Part shown: piece by piece, positions 5,301 to 9,020 of the stretch
How the letters are laid out: every line of letters begins with the position of its first letter
Position numbering within the stretch: position 1 is the first letter of the stretch
Source: JBFFXF01 sp041569895
GTDB taxonomy: Bacteria > Planctomycetota > UBA8108 > JACQVS01
Assembly (NCBI GenBank): GCA_041569895.1
Contig: JBFFXF010000288.1
Coordinates: 1-9,020 of the forward strand
Reading direction: 5' to 3'
Length of the DNA stretch: 9,020 nucleotides
The notes under the pieces: generated by a model
The model's input: only the letters and a program-made list of their open reading frames with translations
Database searches by the model: none
What the model was told of the DNA's origin: nothing
Made by a program: the position numbers and the translations under genes

Positions 5301-7583
5301 CGCCACGATTCGGTAGGACGCCTTGCCGCGGTAAGCGTCTGCCCGATCGACTCGCGATCGCTCGTGCGTCCCGAGCGCTCGCCACTCCGGAGCGCCGCGC
5401 TCGAACGAGCCCTCGGGGATCAGATTGGTCCGCGTCCCGAACTTGAGCTCATCGATGAGGCACTCGCCGCGCTCGAGGAGCATCAGCTGGAGCTCGTCGA
5501 GAGTCCGGTTGCCGAACTGGCGGTGCGCCTTTCGATAGCGGAGGTGCGTCCAGCTCGACTTCGAGCTCTCGTCGCTCGCCGACCACGACGACGGCAGCGC
5601 GTTGTCGAGCATCGGGTTTCGCAGCTCGAGGCTCGACCCGATGCCGTCGGCCCACACGGGCCACGGGTCGCGATCCGCGAACTCGACGCTGTCCGCCGGA
5701 TTGCCGGCGGGGTCGACGAGCAGAAGCCGCTCGCCGCGCCGCGCCAGCTCGCCGCGACACGGCCCGACGACGACGCTCTTCGAGAGCCCGTACTTCTTCG
5801 CCAGCGCCTCGGGGTCCTTCGCGACGACGAGGTAGTCGCCGGCGCCGAGCTTGACCCCGTCCTCGAACCTGTACCGGATGCCGCCGCGGACCCGAAACCC
5901 CGAGAGTTCGATCGCCCGCTCGCCGCGGTTGAAGATCTCGACGTACGTGTCCGCCGCGTCCCCGCTGATCGGGTGGTACATGATCTCGTTGAAGATCAGA
6001 GCCCGCGTCGTCGCGATGCGGTTCACGGCGCCGGGCGTCGGCGGCTCGACGGTGACGATGTCGTTGCCGCCGTCGGGAAAGCGTCCGGCGCGCAGCGCCA
6101 CCGGCTTCGGCGTCTCGTCGGCGCGGGGCGCGTCCCCGCCGTCCTTCTCGGCGCCGACCGTCTCACCGTCTTTGTCGTCGCCGTCGTCGACCGCCACGCG
6201 CAGCACGTCGAGCACGCGCTTGCCATTCGCCGCGCTCAGCGCCAGGAACACCACCCCGTCACGAGCGACGGGACTCCAGCCGAGCTGCTTCGCCGACAGC
6301 GACAGGAACCCGAACGCCTCGAGCGACGTCGACGCCGCGATCGGAAACTTCTTCAGATCGGACGGGTCATCGCTCACGAAATGGCCATCGAGAGCGAGCG
6401 GTGCGGGCGTCGGGTTGTGGATCTCGACGAACGTCGCGTCCACGTCATCCGGATCGATGACCACCTCGTTGATCCGCGGCCGCGGCGTCCGGTCGCGACG
6501 ACTGGCGCGAGGCCGGCTCTCGAGCTCCGGGATCAGACTGAGGTCCGACGAGTCCAGGTCGCTGTTGTGCACTGCCACCGCGAGGACATTCGTACCTCGG
6601 ACGAGGCGCTCCGATGCCTTGCCGACGTCGAACTCCGCCGGGACACCGGCCTCGTGCTGGCCGGTCGCGGGCGAGTTGTAGGGCACCGCCTGGCCGGGAT
6701 CGCCCATGTGCGAGCGCGCGATCTCCCGGCCGTTCAGGTAGGCGATGAAGCCGTCGTCGTAATCGATCGACAGCACAAGATGCTCGAACTTCGCCGGATC
6801 CTCCACCTCGAAGGTCCTGCGGGCGAAGATCGAGAGAAAGCGATTCCGCATGTTGGCGATCTCGGTGGCGTCGTCGTCGTCGCCGTACCCGATCCCGGTC
6901 GCGCCCGACTCCCACCCGCTGTCGTCGAACGTCGGCTCGGCCCATGTCGGCGGAGGCGCGGAGACACCGCGAAGAAAACGCCAGACCTCGCCGCGACGCA
7001 CGATCTTCACCTCGGTGTCGCGACTCCGATCGCGGTTGTCGAGCCCCGGACTGCCGCCGAGGATGGCGCTCGGCGACCAGTTCACCGGATCGGATGGATC
7101 GAGGTTCGGATCGTCGAGCGACAGCGTGTGCCCGGTGCCGTCGGGAACCGGTGTCCACTTGCCCGATCTGCCGTAACGCACCTCGCACATCCGCGCGCCG
7201 CTGGCGTTTCGCAACGTCAGCCGGCCACCCGCGTTGTCGAGCTTGCCGCGGAACGGCCCGTAGATCGTCGTCAGGTGCGGGTGCGCGATCGCGAGCGCCT
7301 CGGGATCGGCGGCGACGACAATGTACTCGCCCGGCATGACGACCGTTCCCGGCGGAAAGGAATACTCGATCTCCCCGTCGAGGCGCCACTCCGAGATGTC
7401 GGCGCGCGGCGCCTCCTTGCTGTGGATCTCGACGAACTCGAGCGGCGCGCTTCCCGGGGGGTGGTAGTGGATCTCGGTGATGACGAGCCACGGCGCCGCG
7501 GCGAGTGACGGCGCAAACAGCGCGCACGCGACGCACGCGACCGCGGTCGGCAGATGACGTGCGCGGACGGGCATTCGGGCCAT
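2322..7583 (-). CDS. Giant membrane-anchored lamin-tail / CotH kinase protein
   Basis: A 1753-residue multidomain surface protein. Residues 1-30 are a signal peptide (ARMPVRARH, hydrophobic core, cleavage near SLAAA). Lamin-tail-like domains are at about 33-180 (ITEIHYHPPGS), 369-465 (RINEVVIDPDD) and 529-660 (IFNEIMYHPIS). A galactose-binding-like module is at about 190-355 (IDYDDGFIAYLNG), a carbohydrate-binding-like module at 719-825, and an Fn3-like segment at about 841-935. The CotH kinase domain spans about 945-1315, with GIYEDVEEI (1065-1073), DDWD (1203-1206), Asn1215 in GKNAFLYL, and PWDCD (1231-1235), matching the expected catalytic and metal-binding motifs. CotH proteins phosphorylate spore-coat proteins in Bacillus; the substrate here is unknown. 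A Pro/Gly/Arg-rich linker (about 1425-1565), a membrane helix (about 1568-1591) and an Ala-rich tail with W1741 and W1745 follow. I chose the ATG at 7583 because upstream codons only translate the hexamer repeat. AAGGG lies eleven bases before it, a long spacing. Confidence 0.88.
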   Translation of the reverse strand: MARMPVRARHLPTAVACVACALFAPSLAAAPWLVITEIHYHPPGSAPLEFVEIHSKEAPRADISEWRLDGEIEYSFPPGTVVMPGEYIVVAADPEALAIAHPHLTTIYGPFRGKLDNAGGRLTLRNASGARMCEVRYGRSGKWTPVPDGTGHTLSLDDPNLDPSDPVNWSPSAILGGSPGLDNRDRSRDTEVKIVRRGEVWRFLRGVSAPPPTWAEPTFDDSGWESGATGIGYGDDDDATEIANMRNRFLSIFARRTFEVEDPAKFEHLVLSIDYDDGFIAYLNGREIARSHMGDPGQAVPYNSPATGQHEAGVPAEFDVGKASERLVRGTNVLAVAVHNSDLDSSDLSLIPELESRPRASRRDRTPRPRINEVVIDPDDVDATFVEIHNPTPAPLALDGHFVSDDPSDLKKFPIAASTSLEAFGFLSLSAKQLGWSPVARDGVVFLALSAANGKRVLDVLRVAVDDGDDKDGETVGAEKDGGDAPRADETPKPVALRAGRFPDGGNDIVTVEPPTPGAVNRIATTRALIFNEIMYHPISGDAADTYVEIFNRGERAIELSGFRVRGGIRYRFEDGVKLGAGDYLVVAKDPEALAKKYGLSKSVVVGPCRGELARRGERLLLVDPAGNPADSVEFADRDPWPVWADGIGSSLELRNPMLDNALPSSWSASDESSKSSWTHLRYRKAHRQFGNRTLDELQLMLLERGECLIDELKFGTRTNLIPEGSFERGAPEWRALGTHERSRVDRADAYRGKASYRIVAEGRGNSRHNSVGRTVRGVSPGTVYQVSFRARWVRGSRLLLTRLMGQGVAQTHELAIPKRLGSPGRPNSILENAAGPAVGTPKQTPIAPTSGEAVEFRVRVSTLEPIARATIVYRHDSASSWSEAPMAATGAPAGESVELAGHVPPQNAGIVEFHILVEDSEGRRGAFPRDAPVRTAQYPSGLIPNRKHPTYTLLVPAVEWDNLARRPRMSNKLGNATLVYGGSRIFYNVGFRRRGSPWTRSRYNWRVVFGARNLDGRRSLTVDGQGGDGTRLNERLTYWLLDQLRVPNPRQQYVYFQIPGREQGIYEDVEEIRSDFLERWFDVGGEKRGKPAEGGDRRTAPAAPARVAGQLHKVDDHFELFPSGGRTYEEAYLDYVSDDPEEYRWNFPPRSNGNREDFRPLIELLRFFDRQHTPEREFRQRLHDVIDVTTWLRVLAARSLVDDWDTLGMSRGKNAFLYLSPEDGRWRLLPWDCDLSWRDPTRALVSDKFKGVQRLVEANEREFLGYVEYLSRQKLGSAGLGQVLDDLNRQTGVSTRAFTGFAIARQAYVAAVVPPVPFRILDSKRVRAPEGPDTLRVLGTAPVIAVRFDLDGREGSVRFPDDKHFVVEFPVGPEGGPRTVRALSFGGGEVARGTVRVSEREGAAELPETPAVENLVFRRPESVVRQPASGAGDGGGDRSEPAGSPGPEPGESPEVARGPAVPPPFRPVPEPREERQPGDVASLIIGADGEPAAPRRDTDAATPSVDPLEPGVGREDRVGAFEGDRDLGRATRGPRERVSGAPSARQPARPSRDATHDADEPRRGAGIPWALLGGSVVLVGVSLAALVILARARRSRAGAARVEAPPDTASSRPARIVRPRTDRGRERFAARARAAGPVTAAPAESPVAAALEDLAASEFAVAAAALARLNAVAARDVPALLRALGDNRPVPFQKVRGSKTGFEATPAEGQSAIRVRHIAALFLRRVLGQPPTPNPSPRDWQRLWDERRGRAT

Positions 7584-7611
7584 CGTATCCGACGCCCTTC
7601 GCCGTCCCAAC

Positions 7612-7695
7612 CCCGTTCCCGTACCCGTTCCCGTACCCGTGCCCGTACCCGTGCCCGTACCCGTACCCGTGCCCGTGCCCGTGCCCGTTCCCGAA
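7612..7695 (-). repeat. GGGHAC hexamer array, inverted copy (13 units plus one degenerate)
   Basis: On the plus strand, thirteen CCCGTT, CCCGTA or CCCGTG units and a final CCCGAA. The minus-strand unit is GGGHAC, identical to the array at 2153-2218, with no G at the variable position among the thirteen regular units. It begins 29 bases upstream of the CotH start codon, so it sits within or beside that gene's promoter and leader. Confidence 0.9.
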
Positions 7696-7707
7696 CTCGG
7701 GCTCGTT

Positions 7708-7770
7708 GAGACAGAGACGGAGACAGAGGACAGGGAACAGAGACCAGAGACCGGAGAGCAGAGATCAGAA
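7708..7770 (+). repeat. Purine-rich GAGACAGA / CAGAGA tract
   Basis: Low-complexity purine-rich DNA (GAGACAGAGACGGAGACAG, then ACCAGAGACCGGAGAGCAG) very similar to the purine-rich part of composite repeat copy A. With the adjoining hexamer array it forms a third, partial copy of the composite repeat. Confidence 0.7.
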
Positions 7771-7804
7771 TGGCGGGGGGCGGCGGCGTCGCTCGGTCGA
7801 GTGT

Positions 7805-7884
7805 AACCGGTGCTCGGCCGTATCAAGGGTGCCCTCGCTTCGCTCGGCGACTGTGTCGCCCTTGACACGGCCTGCGCTCCGGTT
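7805..7884. repeat. Long imperfect inverted repeat upstream of the S23-type gene
   Basis: Arms 7805-7831 and 7857-7884 pair over about 27 positions. AACCGG pairs with CCGGTT at the base, GGCCGT with ACGGCC in the middle, and TCAAGGG with CCCTTGA near the tip, with three mismatches, one bulge and one wobble. The 25-base loop contains CTCGCTTCGCTCGG, of a type common in REP-like elements. It ends 73 bases before the gene's start codon. It could be a REP-like or miniature mobile element, or a structured leader. Confidence 0.65.
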
Positions 7885-7899
7885 GTGCGGGGGGAAAGC

Positions 7900-7921
7900 G
7901 CCGCCGCTTTGGGCCGGCGGC
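7900..7921 (+). promoter_or_regulatory. Small GC hairpin in the S23 leader
   Basis: GCCGCCG, an eight-base loop, then CGGCGGC form seven perfect base pairs. The hairpin lies 26 bases before the ribosome-binding site. It has no T-tract and does not block the site; its role is unknown and chance is possible in such GC-rich sequence. Confidence 0.3.
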
Positions 7922-7947
7922 CACGGAATTCTTTCTCTCTGTCGCTC

Positions 7948-7952
7948 GGAGG
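7948..7952 (+). promoter_or_regulatory. Strong ribosome-binding site (GGAGG)
   Basis: GGAGG with a five-base spacer (TTCTC) before the ATG at 7958. It fixes the start of the S23-type protein and rules out the in-frame upstream extension. Confidence 0.85.
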
Positions 7953-7957
7953 TTCTC

Positions 7958-8284
7958 ATGAAACGCTTTGAAGCTCTCGAGGTTGCTCTGGCTGCTGTTC
8001 GTTCTTTGCGCCCGTTGGTTGCGTCGATTCGTCGTCGCGATTCGCGGCTGGCGACCCAGATTCGCGATGCGGCGTCGTCGATTGCGTTGAATCTCGGCGA
8101 GGGGAATCGGCGCGCGGGCGGCGATCGGCTGCACCTCTGGCGGGTCGCTTCGGGGAGCGCGGAGGAGGTGCGGACGGCGCTGCGTGTCGCGATGGCGTGG
8201 GGGTATATCGCGGAGCGGCAGGCCGCGGAAGCGCAGCTCCGGATCGATCACGTCCAGGCGGTGCTCTGGAAGCTCACTCGCTGA
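7958..8284 (+). CDS. Four-helix bundle protein, 23S rRNA intervening-sequence (S23) type
   Basis: A 108-residue, mostly helical cytoplasmic protein of the TIGR02436/S23 family, named for open reading frames inside intervening sequences of some 23S rRNA genes. Relatives include the Avd accessory protein of diversity-generating retroelements. Freestanding members like this one have no established function. Family marks are QIRDAASSIALNLGEGNRR (34-52), the WRVASGSAEEVRTAL segment (61-75) matching the usual A-x-GSA-x-E-x-x, and GYI (82-84). At 108 residues it is slightly short for the family. The N-terminal MKRFEALEVALAAVRSL replaces the common F-x-x-L-x-V-W-x-x-A start. No rRNA or reverse transcriptase is visible nearby. 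An imperfect inverted repeat precedes it and a perfect hairpin follows. Confidence 0.87.
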   Translation: MKRFEALEVALAAVRSLRPLVASIRRRDSRLATQIRDAASSIALNLGEGNRRAGGDRLHLWRVASGSAEEVRTALRVAMAWGYIAERQAAEAQLRIDHVQAVLWKLTR

Positions 8285-8291
8285 TCGCTCT

Positions 8292-8318
8292 CGGGAACGG
8301 GTCCTGTCCCCGTTCCCG
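8292..8318. terminator. Bidirectional hairpin terminator candidate
   Basis: CGGGAACGGG, a seven-base loop, then CCCGTTCCCG form ten perfect base pairs. It is nearly the whole 39-base gap between the convergent S23 and cutC genes, so it is well placed to end both transcripts. No T-tract follows on either strand. The arms are the GGGAAC repeat hexamer and its complement. Confidence 0.6.
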
Positions 8319-8323
8319 GCACC

Positions 8324-9020
8324 TCACCCCCGCAACGCGCCGATCAGCTCCGCCACCCTGCGTGCCGCGACGACGTGGCGGGTGAATTCCGCGCCCCGGG
8401 TTGCCGGGCCCATGTGGGCTCGTGATGTGCGGTGCTCCATCGGACTCTCGACGGTGACGTGGACGCTCGATCCGGCGTGGATCGCCTTGACGCGAGCCGA
8501 TGCGATGTCCCGGACGTTCTGCGGACCGACGCCGGCGGCGGCGACGAGGGCGATTCTGCCGGCGGCGCGACCGGCGAGGCGGCGGATGGTCTGGAGTCCC
8601 TCGAGCGCCGTCGCGGCGCCTCCCGACGTGAGGATCTCGTCGCAGCCGAGCTCGATGAGCGTCTCGAGCGCCTCGAACTGGTCGCGCGCCATGTCGAACG
8701 CGCGGTGGAAGGTCACGCGCAGGGGTCGTGCGAGCTCGAGGAGCGTGCGGGTCACGTCGCGATCGACGCGTCCGTCCGGAAGCAGGGCGCCGGTGACCAC
8801 GGCGCTCGCTCCCAGGCTCGCGGCGGTGTCGATGTCGCGGCGCATGACGTCGAGCTCCGCGCCGCGAACGACGAAGTCTCCGGCGCGTGGTCGAACGAGA
8901 ATCCCGACCTCGATGTCCACGCCGCGGATCACCTCGGCGATCATTCCGGCGCTCGGCGTCAGGCCGCCCTCGGCGAGCGCGGCGGAGAGCTCGATGCGAT
9001 CGGCGCCGCCCTCCGCGGCC
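8324..9020 (-). CDS. cutC: CutC family protein (N-terminus off window)
   Basis: Reading from the right edge, 231 codons are visible. E. coli CutC has about 248 residues, so some 15-20 N-terminal residues are missing. The frame is open past the internal ATG at 8944: upstream codons give the family's GADRIELSAALAEGGLTPSAG (numbering from the window edge, residues 5-25), so the true start is outside. Other TIM-barrel signatures are ILVRPRAGDF (40-49), GALLPDGRVD (77-86), TFHRAFD (103-109), EILTSGGAATALEGL, AGVGPQN and a terminal SSVHVTVESPMEHR. The name comes from E. coli copper tolerance, but that phenotype was later traced to the small RNA MicL encoded in the cutC gene, so biochemical function is unsettled. 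It converges on the S23-type gene across a hairpin. Confidence 0.92.
   Translation of the reverse strand, partial: AAEGGADRIELSAALAEGGLTPSAGMIAEVIRGVDIEVGILVRPRAGDFVVRGAELDVMRRDIDTAASLGASAVVTGALLPDGRVDRDVTRTLLELARPLRVTFHRAFDMARDQFEALETLIELGCDEILTSGGAATALEGLQTIRRLAGRAAGRIALVAAAGVGPQNVRDIASARVKAIHAGSSVHVTVESPMEHRTSRAHMGPATRGAEFTRHVVAARRVAELIGALRG

Noticed and set aside
2913..7508. Very long plus-strand open frame of 1531 codons, antisense to the CotH gene
   Set aside because: It encodes an Arg/Ala/Val-rich sequence with no recognisable domain, while the opposite strand shows a signal peptide, several domains and a membrane helix. High GC at third positions keeps the antisense frame open.
7584..7868. 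Upstream in-frame extension of the CotH protein
   Set aside because: It translates the hexamer array into Gly-Thr repeats, and a convincing signal peptide starts at 7583.
7862..7890. Perfect TTGACA as a -35 element for the S23-type gene
   Set aside because: No -10-like sequence lies 16-18 bases downstream, and the hexamer is inside the inverted-repeat arm.
7505..7957. Upstream in-frame extension of the S23-type protein
   Set aside because: It runs through repeats (Pro/Tyr/Cys-rich peptide) and the inverted repeat. GGAGG five bases before the ATG at 7958 marks the real start.
7958..8284. Diversity-generating retroelement based on the Avd-like protein
   Set aside because: No reverse transcriptase or template/variable repeat pair is visible in the window.

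Overview
This is a very GC-rich bacterial window with six protein-coding genes, two of them cut by the window edges, separated by unusually repetitive intergenic DNA. The gene set suggests Planctomycetota or a similar large-genome environmental phylum: a DUF1080 lipoprotein, a giant lamin-tail/CotH-kinase surface protein and a four-helix bundle (S23-type) protein. This assignment is an inference from gene content; there is no rRNA here to test it.

Layout. Positions 1-784, minus strand: a cobalt/nickel ECF-transporter pair, cbiM then a short secreted partner that runs off the left edge, overlapping by four bases. Positions 785-1157: divergent intergenic region with a G-rich tract and low-complexity repeats. 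Positions 1158-1934, plus strand: a DUF1080 lipoprotein. Positions 1935-2321: convergent intergenic region with a second, expanded copy of the same repeats. Positions 2322-7583, minus strand: a 1753-residue protein with a signal peptide, three lamin-tail-like domains, carbohydrate-binding-like and Fn3-like modules, a CotH kinase domain, a disordered linker, one membrane span and a predicted cytoplasmic tail. Positions 7584-7957: divergent intergenic region with a hexamer array, a purine-rich tract, a long imperfect inverted repeat and a small hairpin. Positions 7958-8284, plus strand: the S23-type protein. Positions 8285-8323: a perfect hairpin between convergent genes. Positions 8324-9020, minus strand: cutC, missing its N-terminus at the right edge.

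The genes do not form one pathway. Only the left pair is clearly an operon. The most distinctive feature is the intergenic DNA: a small vocabulary of short units (TCGTCC, AGRTCAG, TCGGNN, GGGHAC and a CTGCGTAATCTGCG block) recurs in all three long spacers. Two spacers carry these modules in the same order and orientation on either side of the DUF1080 gene. The hexamer GGGAAC also forms the arms of the hairpin after the S23 gene. I read this as a dispersed composite repeat family that may be mobile or expand by slippage; this is inferred from the sequence alone.
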